Shown: positions 31,801 to 45,300 of the stretch, one piece after another | Numbering within the stretch: position 1 is the first letter of the stretch | Layout of the letters: every line of letters starts with the position of its first letter | Program-made: the position numbers and the translations under genes | Origin: Theristus sp. LFF4_11 | Lineage: Eukaryota > Nematoda > Chromadorea > Monhysterida > Xyalidae | Assembly: GCA_030248135.1 (NCBI GenBank) | Contig: JASANC010003693.1 | Span: 1-64,000, forward strand | DNA length: 64,000 nt | Reading direction: 5' to 3' | The notes under the pieces: model-generated | What the model saw: only the letters and a program-made list of their open reading frames with translations | Databases searched by the model: none | What the model was told of the DNA's origin: nothing

Positions 31801-33746
31801 CGTTCGACTGTATTTGAATTTGGTTGTCTATATATTTTTTCTTTTCAACGAATCAACCACAATTTGCCCGACCTTCTGTTTGAACAGCTCATATCGCAGA
31901 TGCTTCTGCAGTTGCTCGCGCGATGCGAACCCGGTGAATTCGCTGTCGCTTCCGCCCTCCTCTTGCCGTTTTGCGACAATCTTCGCCGTGAGTGCTTCCA
32001 GTTCGGCTGCTAATCGCGGGTGTTCGCCTTCCAATCTGCTTCGACGCACCGGATTCAAGTTGCAAATCGTAACGGCAGGGAAATCGAATGCCTCATCGGA
32101 GACGTGTCTGGCAAAGAGTTCAGTTTTATGGCATAATGAAAAACGGCTACATTGTATTAGCAAAATTGGTGAAATTTAGTTTCGTGAAAACAATACAAAA
32201 AATTGCGTTTGGTCAACAGTTTGTTTGCCAAAGTTTATGCTCACTGGATAAATGAAAAATGGTACATGGTTTATGTTGCTCATAATAAATCGTTCATAAT
32301 ACAAAAATCTTGCTTTTTATTAAAGCGTGCATACTGAAACTACAAAAGCCTCAAATTACCTGACATTGACGTTTATGTCAAAGTCCAAAAAGGTGGACAC
32401 AATTTTTACGATCTGTATGCTGCAGATGAACCACGCGCACATCAGAAACAACAGAAACACAATGCGCAACAGTAAACTGTGATTGTGACGAAGTGGCGTT
32501 AGACCGTGTGCTGAGATCTCGTAGATGCTCGCTTCCACATCACTCTGAAATGTTTCCTCACTCAGGTTACACATTGTTAAGCGAGCCATTGTGAACTTCA
32601 CTGTAGGTGAACTCAACAATGAAAACAGTTCAACACAAGCAGTTCAAACAAATGCTTTTCGCAAGTATCGTAGACAATTCAAGAAGCTTCTAAAAAACGA
32701 TTGGTGCGATGCATGCCTTGTTGTCTTTCACGTATTATCGTTTCAGAAAGACCGGAGGCACAAAAGTTTCACGCCCAAAGGAAAAACTCCACAACTGAAC
32801 CAAACCCGTAAAACGTCAGCACACAACGAAGTGTCCACCGTAACCTAATTTTGAATTCCGTGAAACATTTCCTTCTCACCGTGTGCAAACGCATTGAGTC
32901 CCGGAACCAAAATAAAAGATAATATATCGTTTCTCAGTACAGTTCTTCAAATGCCATGTAAGTTTTGTGACACCCTCCGTCCTCATCACTTGGCCAACAT
33001 ATTCTGTCATGTCGGCCACAGACAAACTTACGGCAGGGGCCGCGGGCTTTTTCGACGCCAAAATAACGGCAGCCGTGTGCGAGATTGTGCGGAACTTTGG
33101 ATGCTTTCGTATGCTGTCAGCGATCGGCGGGCGTGCTCGTCGCTTTTTGAAGTTTGTCATTTCAATGGGCTTCGTCGAATGTGGAGCAGATTGTCTTCGA
33201 CCTGCGAAGTCATGTGGTGACGTGAAGGTAAATCATTGCGACTGTGAAAACTTCGATTCTGTGCAAATGAAGAAAAACCGCACAATTTCCATGTTTCAAT
33301 TTCTTCAGTTTATGATTCACCACCACTGCAGCATAGCATTGTGTGTGCCTAAATCACACATGTGGAAAACGGTGGCAACCACCGACAATACATTTTGTGT
33401 GCCAACCAAATCAATTATGCAAATGAAATCATCACAATCAGAAAACCGGTGTTTCGACACATGTACCTCGCGTGAAAAAAAACCGTGTGTTTCAGTTTGT
33501 GCACTCTGCACTAGATCGGTTTTTGTTTGAAGAATCATTCAAATTGAATTGGTTGGTGCCTAAATCCATAAGAGCGACCTTATGTACGTACGTACCTTGG
33601 TTCGGCAACTCCGGCAACTGTTGCAACTGCGGTAACGGCTGTGGGTACGTGGTGTATATGTTGTCAACACCATCCTCAATGTCCACTGTTGTCATCGGAA
33701 TGGGATCCGCGTGATTGTAACCATTTTCGTTGTGATGACCGTTCAT
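28822..33746 (-). CDS. DEG/ENaC (degenerin) cation channel subunit, gene A
   Basis: Nine exons: 33596-33746, 33032-33201, 32360-32544, 31873-32107, 31195-31437, 30606-30778, 29921-30149, 29609-29830 and 28822-29016, all in phase, 600 residues. A cytosolic N-terminus carries the gating HG motif (EISAHGLTPLRHNHS) before the first membrane helix (LLLRIVFLLFLMCAWFICSI). The extracellular domain starts with the family signature FPAVTICNLN and contains a Cys-rich region (ACVTSCFEQELLTRCGCVD; CSNSVCPQSCSHSS). The second helix is IGGTMGLYAGMSFLTVVE with the G-x-S filter (GMS) and a small residue (Ala) at the degenerin position before QIGG. Family: trimeric amiloride-type Na+ channels in touch, proprioception or chemosensation. 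It is the first of three tandem copies. An inverted-repeat element occupies its 31438-31872 intron. Confidence 0.85.
31643..31812. mobile_element. Palindromic TA-target MITE (CAGTCGAACTCTAAATTATA family)
   Basis: Ends CAGTCGAACTCTAAATTATA and its inverse. Other copies: 48242-48397, 58868-59020 and 59522-59685 (the cleanest, with TA on both sides), plus a degraded one around 36720-36850. The CAGT ends and TA duplication fit Tc1/mariner-type mobilisation. This copy is in an intron of DEG/ENaC gene A. Confidence 0.75.
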
Positions 33747-35300
33747 GATTGCGCGAAATGTAAACTGCGGCTGGCACGAACGGGCATATAGGATTAATGC
33801 AAACGCATAAATTTAATAAGCGACGCTCTGGTTGCAAGTACAGCCAGGCGATGCAGAATCAATCGTTGTAATCAAAAACGGAGATAAATGCCGGCTTCGC
33901 AGCGACAAAACATAGATTTTTCTGGAAAAGATATGCAAAACGATCTTACAGATACTAAGATATGTGGCTCGGTTTTCGCCGATCGAACTGTGCAACGATA
34001 GAAACGTGTGCGTCAGATATGGGTGGTTGCAAAAGGCGCAAGTATTCAAAACTTATATTCATCAAAAAACGACACTTTTGTTTGTCACTTGATCGGCCTT
34101 TGAGGCAACAACCCACATGTGCCCGGTTCGCGGGAACATTCTGCACATCCACAGCAGCGTCATGAATATTATAGTACACATATTCTTGTGTTTGTGATGT
34201 TTTATTGCCAGTTACTGTCATTGTGATCTCACTGTATTAGCCGTTAACGATGAAATGGTCAAAATAAGCAGTACTCATGATAGACATAAAGTATCGGAAA
34301 CCCCCGGTGTGTTTGTGTGACCCGGTACTAATAAAAGCACAACAATGGCTGATTGATAAAAATGTGAAAAAATGCAATTTTGTGTCCGACGCCTTGCAAG
34401 CAAGCTATCATTTGCCAAGCGTTCATTTAGTGCGCCAGAGCAAGCACTTTCGAATATTGGGGTTGGATAATTTCTTTGCAGAAAACAAGCAATAATCAAC
34501 ACGTAATGTAGTCGTTCGTTGCTTGACACCATCCTCATAAATGGAGCAAAAAAAACAACACATCGAGACTCACAGACACTGAGAATATTTACCAAACAAT
34601 TTTTGTAATTTTTTTTAATTTTTTTAAGCACTGGGGTTGCTTGCTCTAAAAACAACTAAACAAGTAAAGTTAGCATCGTCACGACCATGGCGTGCTGCAC
34701 GATTTCGTTGGGCTACCAATGGTACATGTAGCTGAGCAAAGTTGTTGAGTAATTTGTTCAACAGAGTATAGCCAGTGGGCGTTTTGTACTACCCCACTTG
34801 TAGCCCAATAAAGTTTTTTTTGGCGAATGTTTACTGAATACCGTAGTCTTAGTAAACCAAGTAAAGCGAGTCAAACGTGTTTTTTTTGAAATTGGAAATA
34901 GCTCATTTTGAAGGTTGACCGTGCAAAAGTTGATGAAAGTATTATATTTGGTAAAACGTAACAAATGGCATGAGCGTCAAATTGGAGATCACGCGGGTAA
35001 TGTACATTAACATTAGCCAAAGTCATCCCTTACAATCCAAAATTAATTGGAAAGTATAAAATTGTCGTTAATCCAATAAGATCAAAGTATGTAAATCATG
35101 TCAAATTGTAATGAATCACTACGGATATCAGCAAAGATGTACGCACGTGTACGTGTATACTGTATTTTGTCTTCAGTCATCTTCTTTGAAGTCCAAACAC
35201 AACGAATCGTCTGTGCATCATCTCATCTCTATCTCATCACACAATCGCATCATCTCAAAAGTGTTCATCTCACGGACACGTATCATAAAATAATTCAACA
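33747..35300. other. Intergenic between DEG/ENaC genes A and B
   Basis: About 1.55 kb with no convincing gene. A 72-codon plus-strand frame at 34277-34495 has no recognisable features and no family resemblance. The stretch should hold the promoter of gene A and the 3' end of gene B. Confidence 0.4.
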
Positions 35301-38300
35301 TCAACCAGTTGTGGCCACCGAAGGAACATTGTTGCAACGGATTTTCTGCACAAACCAATCCGCAACTTCGACGACCGTCAGAAACGACATGCCCGCATAC
35401 AAGCCCATGGTGCCGCCGATTTGCGCCATCAACTGCCAAAAGTCCATTGCCGGTTTTTCCTCGATAAGCTCGTAGTAGGTGTCCTGGAAAAGGGAGGGGT
35501 TTCGAAGTTTTCAGTCAAACTGGACGGTTTTTTTGAGAAAGTTTGGCGTGTTGATTGGTTAAAAACAAGAAAACAACAACCGGAAAAAGTGCGTTTGCCA
35601 AACCATGAAGTAGATGTCGAGTGCTGCGAGCTCCTGTCGAGCCGTCTGCAGCGTGTAATTGGCGAGACGCGGCTGGCGCAGTTTCCAGATCTCCAGTTTC
35701 GTGTTCAGATATTCCTCGCGTGGCCACAAGCTTTGCGTCACGGACACATCGTACGAGCTGTGCGAACACGACTGCGGGCACACGGTGTTGTTGCAGACGG
35801 ACTGCTCTTCCATTGCTTTTAGCACCTGCCATAACATTGCAACAGCTAGAAGTTACGGTGCTCCATCCGGCAATACACAGTGCTTTCTAAAATTCGCTTC
35901 GGAAAAGACATCGCTGCTATAATCTTTTCTTTTCGACCTGCGACTCAATGCGGTTGTGGACGTCGAAAGAAAACTACTTTCAATCTTTATGTGGCAATTC
36001 AAAGTGCCCTAAGTGACTCGGTCCTATACGACTCGGATCACTTTACCAATTTTGAATTCCCGCGTCATCCATGAAACTCTTTACCTATCTTATGCGCGCA
36101 TTGAGTTGCGGGACCAAAATAAAAGATCATAGTAGTCGTACAACCTTTCGTTTACAGTCCATTTGTGTCTCATTCTTGTAGTAGCACGCGACAGGCACAT
36201 GTTCGTTGACCGGAACTCGATGGTCCTCTGACGTTTTGTTGTCCTTCTCGTTGGTCGTGTTGACCTTCGGCGCGAGAAACATTTCAACCGGCATCAGCTC
36301 CGAGTCCACACAGCTGCAGCGTTTCAACAGTTGATTCGCAAAGCACGACATCACACAAGCCAACTGCGTGTAATTTGCGATGTCGCTGTTCAGACGTGAT
36401 ATGCTGTGCGCGGATATGAAAAGAAGTGACAAAAAACGGTCATCAAATAGAGTATGGTGCATGGAAAAGTGGTCGAAGACACTGGTTCGAACTCTCAGAG
36501 GCGTGGGTTCGAAGGTTTCGAAACGTTTTCCCGATGATGGTACCTGTATTTACCACATCATGTATCTGAGTACTAGTCTATCTTTCCCTGACAACTTTGT
36601 GATTGTTAACAATAAAAATGAACAAGTGTTGGAAAATATCGCAACAAAATTGATGCCACATGATCGGGTTACAGGATCAGCAACAGAACAAACACAGAAA
36701 CCATCCGGATAATATTGATTATTGATTGGTTTGTTGCACACACGTGCAGGCTGATGCACACATTCTGTACAGGCAAACTCCGCCTCCACACAGCAACGCC
36801 AGCACAGAAGCATGCATCCAACTGCACAACCAAACAGCCAATGGACAGTACATGAACGCAATAACCAAAGCGAGCAGCGTACAATTGCGAGCCTAACTGC
36901 AATAGTAATCCGTCGCTGCCGTCCGCACACAGTCGTCCGCCGTAGTTGATGCGTGCGATCTTCTGCAGTTTCACGGCCGCCACCGTGCGATAGCCGGGCG
37001 ATATGCAGAAGCCGTGTTCCGTGGGGCTCGGTTGGTAGCGGCGGTCGTGCACCTCGATCTGTGAAAAGTCACCTGCTGACACTAAAGCGGCCATTCATGA
37101 ATGCAGTATTTCGTGACGCGCAGCTGTACTTCTTCATGAATGCTCCATAAATACTGCTTCATGAACGCACCGCAATGAAACTGTTGTTTTTGTGTGTGCG
37201 TGTGTGTGTGTGCGTGTGTGCGTGCGCGCACTATTTGGCACTGACAATAACGTCGCTGAGCAAAGGCGATGCGACAACCAATTTTTTTGTTGAGTAAAAT
37301 GTTCAGTAGAGGTTCTCAGTTCGACGATAGAACAAGACGAGACGAGACAAGAAACGCAAAAATTTAACGATAAGAAGCAAATAACGAGACTGTCTCAAGA
37401 CGAGACGTCTCACTTTTTCTGTTGTCCCTGTGAATACGTCTTATGGCAACCTTACGTAGGAAAACCCACCGACTGCACCAAAAATCGTATCGAAAAAACA
37501 CAACGCTCAGTGCCAGCCTAACCGTGTGTCCTTTCGAGGGATGTTCCGAGAGGTACTCGTGTGACATCGCGTTCAGCACCAGCGACAGACCGAAACTGGG
37601 ACCGACGAACGCCGGCCGAGCGCCGCGATCGGGTGTGATCGTGAAACAGTTGCCGTAGCGACCCTGCGGCCAGCGGGTGAAGTTGGACACCGAGCAGTGC
37701 TTGCCTTGGTAGGTGCACTGCACCAGCATGTCCTCGATCTGGTGGCCGAGCTCCGCGAAACTCGCCTGCGAAATCGATTGCAGCGATTTCAGAATTGAAA
37801 TGAGCATTTTGTTCAACAATTTGTTAGACTTTTTATTATCCAAAGTGGAATCTTATGTTCTTTCAGTGGTTTTCTGATTCGGACCAAAACCTGTACTCTG
37901 CCAATCCGCATAATTCCCCGCGATTTTAGTCTGCGAAAAAATCTGCTTGTTTAAAAAAGTTCATTTGGTATATTCAAGTTTGCAGCACATTTGAAACCGT
38001 TTTGGCTTGCCTTACTCATGGTGTCTTACACTTCTCTGGTATCATGCCGTGCACTGCAGAATAAAATACAGACTGATTGACTGACTGGACCGTAACCAAA
38101 AAGCACGCAAAACAAAAACAACCTTCTGCTTGTACAGCTCATAGCGTAGGTGTTTCTGCAGTTGTTCGCGCGACGAAAATCCGGTGAAGTCCTGTCCACT
38201 TTCCTCTTGTCGTCTGGCGATGATGTCCGCGGTTAGCTTTCTCAAGTCGGTCGCAATCTGCGGGTACTTGGCGTTCAGACGACTTTGGCGGACCGCATTC

Positions 38301-39423
38301 AGATTGCACACGGTGACTGCCGGAAAATCGAACGCGTCATCCGAAATGTGTCTGCAAAAAAATCTGAAATTGTTGTCAAGCAAACAGCCCTCGTATTCAC
38401 AGGTGCTCATGCACTTTTTATTGCGACGTTTTTTAAAAAAACTGCATTTTCGCGAGATAAAATGAACGAAAAATGCATGTCCTGAAGCTCGGTCGGAATT
38501 CAAAATTGACAAAGGGATCCGAGCTCCCTAAGTAAGGCCGGGTCACTTAGGCTATTCTGAATTGCCAGCTACAGATTGAAACTAGTTTTCTTTTACGATC
38601 CACAACCGCATTGAGTCGCAGGTCTTAAAGAAAAGCGAACACCTGACATTGACGCTGATATCGAACTCGAGATAGCTGGACACAATCTTGACGATCTGTA
38701 TACTGCAGATGAGCCAAGCGCTCAGCAGCACGGCCAGAAACAGCACACGTAACAGCCAACTGTGATTGTGTCGAAGCGGCGTCAGTCCATGCACCGAAAT
38801 CTCGTAGATGCTCGCTTCGACGTCTCTCTGAAATACGACGGATAAAAGCTGCCCAAAACAGGTGTCCGGTGTTCTGTCACGCCTCGCCTGTCGCGTGCGG
38901 TGTTATATGGATATTAAAGTGGCAATACGCAACGACAGCGCTTGCCACTCAAGGCAGATTCTGATACCGATCTACGTCAGTCTGTCAGTTTTTGTTCTGC
39001 AGTGTACGGCATAGAGATCTACATGTGGAAGATGAAGTTCTCGTTCGGGTGCTGACGCGCAGATACGGAAACACGCCTAAACCCACGCTGTTAAACTTTC
39101 TGGATCAAAAATTAGCTGCGCTGTCAACCTGAACTTTTGCGTCTGAATCTGAAGCTTTTCCCGCATCGTGATGAATTCCGCACGGGTGTATCTGGGTGTG
39201 CATTGGATGCATCAACATCTGGCTTTTTGCGAGATTCGGATTTTGTGACTTTAAAAGCCCAGAATTTCACCGGTTTCGCGGTCGGATTGTTGATGGCGGT
39301 AATCGCAGCGGCTGACAGTGTGGCGACGCTTTTGAATTTCGCGTGTCGCCGGACTTTTTGAGCCATTTTCTGTCGGATGCTTGTGTTTTTAGCGGCGGTC
39401 GTCTTTGCGTGACTCGTTGACAT
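35301..39423 (-). CDS. DEG/ENaC (degenerin) cation channel subunit, gene B
   Basis: Eight exons: 39271-39423, 38643-38827, 38123-38351, 37523-37765, 36883-37058, 36145-36403, 35604-35825 and 35301-35483, all in phase, 549 residues from the ATG at 39423. It has the HG motif (EISVHGLTPLRHNHS), first helix (LLRVLFLAVLLSAWLICSI), FPAVTVCNLN, Cys-rich loops and the second helix with GMS and Ala at the degenerin position. Differences from gene A: an extra ~10 residues with potential N-glycosylation sites (NTTNEKDNKTS) in the 36145-36403 exon, and a shorter C-terminus. No separate upstream first exon like that of genes A and C was found; the sequence above the ATG is a minisatellite. An alternative upstream start cannot be excluded. 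Confidence 0.85.
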
Positions 39424-39489
39424 ACGAGGTGTGCTGTTGGTGATGTTGTTTTGGTGAGCGCGAACAGTGACGGACGACTGTGGTAGTGG

Positions 39490-39790
39490 TGGTACGCCTG
39501 AAATGGTACACCACTTGGCGTTGGACCACTCCAAGGTGGTACACCACTTCGCGGTGTTGTACACCTAAAGTGGTTGTGGTACACCACTCAGGGGTGGAAT
39601 GCCTGAAATGGTACACCACTTGGCGTTGGACCACCCCACGGTGGTACACCACTTCGCGGTGTTGTACATTTAAAGTGGTTGTGGTACACCACTCAGCGGT
39701 GGAATGCCTGAAATGGTACACCACTTGGCGTTGGACCACCGCAGGGTGTACACCATTCAACGGTGGGAATATCTGAAATGGTACTGAAAT
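39490..39790. repeat. Minisatellite, about 118-bp unit, 2.5 copies, CACCACTT-rich
   Basis: The phrase GGTACACCACTTGGCGTTGG recurs at about 39506, 39613 and 39718, with GGTGTTGTAC and GTGGTTGTGGTACACCACTC between. Units contain short inverted repeats (CCACTT/AAGTGG). It lies immediately upstream of the DEG/ENaC gene B start codon at 39423. Confidence 0.8.
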
Positions 39791-42388
39791 GCCTCACTGC
39801 GGTGTTTGGTCTTGACATTTTGCTTTATTAACGATCATGACTTTTTCCTCTTTCCTCAAAAAACAGTTTCATTTGTGAAGGAAGACAGGTGAAAAATTTG
39901 TTGTATGTACTCATACGGAATGACTGAGTAAACATGGCAGCTTTTTTCAGCATGCAAGGAGCGCGCGAAATTTTAGTGAAAGAAAAAGCAGCTCAGAAAG
40001 CTAGTTGTTTATCAAATTTATCGCGTTCTTTAAATTGATCACTTTGTTCGTGCTATTCTGTTCGTTCGCTTCTGCACATACTCGGGAATTACTCTTGACG
40101 TTTTTGTAAAAGACAACTCCTAGTCTGTCACTAATTCCGCCTTGATGGAGAATACAAAGACTGCCTTATTTATTCGGCCATACCGTAGTACTGACTGATA
40201 GCTCTGGTCTGCGCTGTCGACGCTGTAGTCTCGTCCAGTTCCACTGTAAATACCGGCGAACGAGTTTTCAAATTTTCGAACTCCATTAAAACTGATGGAA
40301 CAGTAACAGTTAGTCATATAAATGTCAAGACTGGCTGCCCTGCCAGTGTGCCACCGCACTCGGTCTTGCCGCGATCTTACCTAAAAACATCTTGAAACAA
40401 TAGAAATATCGAAAATGCGTGGTTTCAAAGTTTCCTTCTGTTCTCAGTGAGTGACGATTACAAAAGTTACAGTAAGATCGTGTTGAGACCGAATACGGTG
40501 GAAGATGAAAGAAGTTGTCATTGGCTGCGTGGTACTCTAGAATTTTGTCATTGCTAATGGCGCCAAAACTGACACAGGCAATCAACGAGAAAGCAAAGTA
40601 TTGCGGTGGCTGGTGTTTTTCTTGGTGATAAAAACGAAAAAAAAGTGAACGCCAATGTCGGAGTTCTGAACGAAACCAGCTTAAACCGGTTTTTCAAATC
40701 GGTGGCCAGCCATTCATAACGCACTTCAAGTGTATTACATCCATTTTAACTCAATTTACAGTTATTACTGCGTCAGCAGTGTCAATCCGTAATCGACCAC
40801 AACCAACAGCCTTAATCACAAAAGTCATTATAAACAGCTTTACGTCAGGTGAAGCGCGCTAGCGCAAGCCATAAAATGACGAAATTCAATTTGCATACGA
40901 ACGAGAGACCAACAAATTTTTTTTAATTTCTGGAGGATTTCACCATCGTTGACGCAAATAATCAACCACTGTCAGGCTACAGTATACTACAGTACGGTAT
41001 AAGCAATGAAAAGACTGCAAGGGCAATAAAATGTAAACACGTTGAAGGAAGATCACGGCATCTTCAAACGTGTTGTGACAAATGTTGCACATTGTTCAAT
41101 ACCGTCGAAGCAGATACCCGTGCGACGGTGCACTGAAGTGGAACGCGATGCATGTGCCGCGCTATGCGATGTATACACTGCTGAAAGCCGCAGTTTGCGG
41201 CATATCCAGCCGGCACCGCGCGGTAAAAAAATCTCCTCTGAGTTCGCCCCGTGTCCTGTCCCTCTATCCCTCTTCGTGTCTCCGGTCATGTCCTGTCGCT
41301 TTGCATGTCGCGAAAAAAATTAAACAAATGTTTTGTTAAAAACTGGTTTTATACAGAAAAAAATTGATTTTGTACAGAAAATTTTGGGACATGACATGAG
41401 AAAAGACACGAAAAGATACGGACATGAAAAGGGTCAAGACACGAGACAGGACAGTGTCCCTACACACTTTGGTACCGCATGGCTGCAAATGCACCGTGTT
41501 CCAACACACCTCCGGCACGAATATATTTTGAATAACAACCGCATTTATTGTTTTTTAACTGTTTATTCCGCGATAAACGTCGCTACCACTGTGAAAACAC
41601 AAAAACAGAATAATGGGTTTCCATCCAGTCTAAATTAATTAAATTATACACTTTGTGGCTGTAATATTGAAACGTGCTGAGAGTGGTTCAAAAGCAGCTC
41701 CGTTTTAAAAATGTCGAAGGTTTTTACCTCGCATGGAAAACCAAACCGATGGCAATGTTTTGTGGGACAGACAAGAACTCGTACATGCTGGCTAGCTTGG
41801 TGCTGTTCTGTTCAGCAATTTCAAAAACCAATAAAAATTCAATGTTTTTGCGGCAAAGGTTTCATGTTATTCTTGCAAAGGATTTGTGAACAGGTGTTTT
41901 GGAAAGAACTGTTTCGGAACATGGAATAATGCCCTTTAAGCGAGATTGCACTCGTGTTTGAAAAAAATCATGTAAGTGCAAACGTACTCGACATAATGCG
42001 ATTCACTGCTTTCGAAGCAGGACTTTGAAGCTTTCCGTGCTAAAACGCCTGCTAAATCCTGTGGTAAAATATACTGGACCAAAAACATGAGTTTCTTTTT
42101 ACTCGAAAAAGAACAGCGCTACTTCAAATTAATTGGAATTTACTCCTTTTGAACCACCCTAACTCAGACCGTGCAATGATCTATTGCATGTTTTTTTAAA
42201 CCCGGTCCCCTTTTCCGCAGAATAAAAAACCTCGTGAAAAAAGAAAATAACGCGGATCGAAGTTGCATATTCTGCGAAAAAGTGACAGGTTTGATCTAAC
42301 ATACCCTATCAATACTGCGTGACAGTTCAGTGAATAACAAACACACAAAAAGAGAAAAGTCCGAATTATGCAACAAAACATAAAACAT
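39791..42388. other. Intergenic between DEG/ENaC genes B and C
   Basis: No gene recognised. It contains a copy of the TATGGCC-ended TA MITE (about 39915-40190; TTTATTCGGCCATACCGTA at its right end). A stretch at 41370-41460 is rich in GACACGA/GGACA-type repeats. Open frames are short and without protein-like features. Confidence 0.4.
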
Positions 42389-45300
42389 TCATTTCCCGTT
42401 GATCGTCGCCGCTGTCGGCTTACAGTTGCAGCGTGTTTTCTGCACCAGCCAATCGGCCACTTCGACGACCGTCAGAAACGACATGCCCGCGTACAGACCC
42501 ATGGTGCCGCCGATTTGCGCCAACAGTTGCCAAATGTCCATCGCTGGTTTCTCTTCGAGCAACTCGAAATACGTGTTCTATGGTATAAATTAGCCCGATT
42601 TATGTGGGTTTTTTGCTCAGTGTTAGGATGTTTTGGGAGAAACAGGTGCAGATGCAGGGAAAACTCTGTTCCAATTGGATTTTTTTTGAACGGCTTTTTT
42701 TCAGAGCATTTTTTTAGCTGCTGCAGTGGAAGCATTTTTTTGGTTAAACGCAGCTTTATTTTGGTAGAAAAGGTTGCAACTCGACAGGTGAATGCTAGGA
42801 TTTCTTCCAATTTGTGTCTTGTTAAATAATATCATTGGATGTTTGCCAATAATTCAGAAATAACCAGTGTCGCTCTCTGTGAACATTGTTTTGTTGCAGC
42901 TCTTTTTCTGTTGTTGCACTTTCATTGATGATACTCTCAAGTTGCTACATCTTTGTAAAATTGGTTACCAGTAACTTTCTTTCCTCTAAGCTCTTTGTTA
43001 GATACTTTATGTAGTTTTATGACCATGACAAATCTGACATACCGAGGGCATTGGGCATAGATGATTTTGAGGTTTTATTTTTGGCTTTTTTGATAAAAAA
43101 TAACCAAAAGTGAGTTTTTTCTTTGATAGTGACAAACGGAAAAACTGATACCGTATTACCCCCAATAAACCCCCATGGGGGATTAATACGTCAGCGACTT
43201 TTAGGGGTGGGGGTTTATTGGTGGGGGGGGGATTATTGGTGGGGGGGGGGGGGTTTATTTACAAAAAAATTCTAGGGGTGGGGGTTTGTTGAAAAATGGC
43301 AAAAATACATTGCATGGCAGGCAAGAAAGTCGCAGAAACTTCTACTCTACATAGAAATTTCCTTTTATAACAGCCTTTTGTAATGAAATTACTATTAACT
43401 CACCCATTTGGGGCCTTTGGTAGCACAATTTCATCATTTTCACTGCAACCAGCCACTGAATTCGCTGGGTATGTGTTTCAAACAGGTCTCCAATAATCCC
43501 CCATGGGGGATTATTTGTGGGGGGATTATTCGGAAACTGGTGGGGGGGTGGGGGTTTTTGGGGGGGGGGGGGGGATTAATGGTGGGGGGGGGGGGTTTAA
43601 TGGGGGTAATACGGTAAATAACAAAACTTAAGAATAGGATTCAAAAATAGCAAACTATGTGATGGTCAGCAATTGCCAGCAAAGTTAGTGTGCAGCAAAC
43701 CTTGGCAGACGACGGTCAATGCATGCAGAGAGCAGGTCAAATTTTGACTAAGTGTGGTATTTACAAAACAACGCAACACCGTGTATACAGGGTGCACCAG
43801 CACTAGAAAAATGCTGCAAAAAAGCGGCAAAAAAATGCCCAAAAAAAGCTTCAGCATTTTTTTGATTTTATTGCTAAAGTAATGCTACCTACAAAAATGC
43901 TACTTTCTATTGAAATAAAGCTTAGAAAATTGCGCATTTTTGTTGCAGCATTACATTGCTTCTGAGGTGCTTTGTTTTGCTTCTCAAAGCATTAGAATTG
44001 CCGTTTCTCCGGTGCAACTCCTGTCCCACAGCGCCTTATCCAAACCCTATCCTGACCCAAAACATGTCCCAAAGTCTGTTGTTTACAACACTACCACCTT
44101 TTTACCATGTTCATTTTCACGAGAAATTTTCGGGCGGTCATAACAGGGGGTTTGGGTAAAGCTAAGCCAAGAAAAGGTCCAGGAATTCCACGGGTGATAA
44201 AAATCTGACATTGATGTGACATTAAAACATACAAAGAACCTCATGCATTGGTGGCGTTTACAGGGTTATCTGGCATCTCTGGAGCGCCTGATTTCTTTGC
44301 GAGTGATTACTGAATGCGTCTGAATCGTTCAATTCCAAGAAAAATCAACAACCATGAAATAGATGTCAAGCGATGCGAGCTCCTGTCGAGCGATTTTCAG
44401 CGTGTAGTTCGCCAATTGCGGCTGTCGCACTTTCCAGATCTCCAGTTTCGTGTTCAGATATTCCTCGCGTGGCCACAGACTTTGCGTCACGGACACATCG
44501 TACGAGTTGTGGGAGCATGCCTGCGGGCAGACGACGTTGTTGCAGACGAACTGCTCTTCCATTGCTCGCAGAACCTGTGCGCGAGACGTTTTTAGTGTTT
44601 TTGACAAACGCGGGGATTTGTTTCCCAGCTCAAAATGTTGCTTCAATTCGGAATGCCAGTCGGTTAGTTTTTGACGTTTTGATTTGATCATCCACGCTTC
44701 TCTTGCAGTTTTATCGTAGTTCCTGCGATTTAGCGATGAAATAAAACAGAAATGAAATGCCGACGTTGAAGTATTACCGCGAACTCGTGTACAATACATT
44801 GAACACACCGTGTAACCCGTATAACACCCCACTGTACCTGTCGTTTACAGCTCATCTGCGTCTGATTCTTGTAGTAGCAAGCGATCGGCACTTCATCGGA
44901 CGAAACACTCGTAAAGGATCGATTTGTACCATCGACGGGCGGCAGAAAATATTCGACGGGCATCATCTCGGCGTCGACACAATGACACCGATCCAGCACC
45001 TCTTTCTCAAAACACGCCGTGACGCACGCTAATTGAGTGTAATTCACCACTCGTTTCCTGAGCGATATACTGTGAGCAACTTTGTATAACAAATCCCGGA
45101 CGCGTTTTGCGGTTGAACGCACCAGATTGTTGCAATGGTACACGTCTCCTTTCAAAGAGCATAAACATGATTTGCTTTGAAACTGAATGCCATCCTACAT
45201 AAAAATCATCGTGTTTCAATTTTTCTGTTTCTCGGATGTTACTGTTAGTGCAAGTCGAGTGATTCATACTGGTGTCTTCTTTTCCACATACAGTGGTGTA

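Noticed and set aside
34277..34495. Possible small gene of 72 codons between DEG/ENaC genes A and B
   Set aside because: No splice partners, no recognisable domain, and composition typical of random A/T-rich frames.
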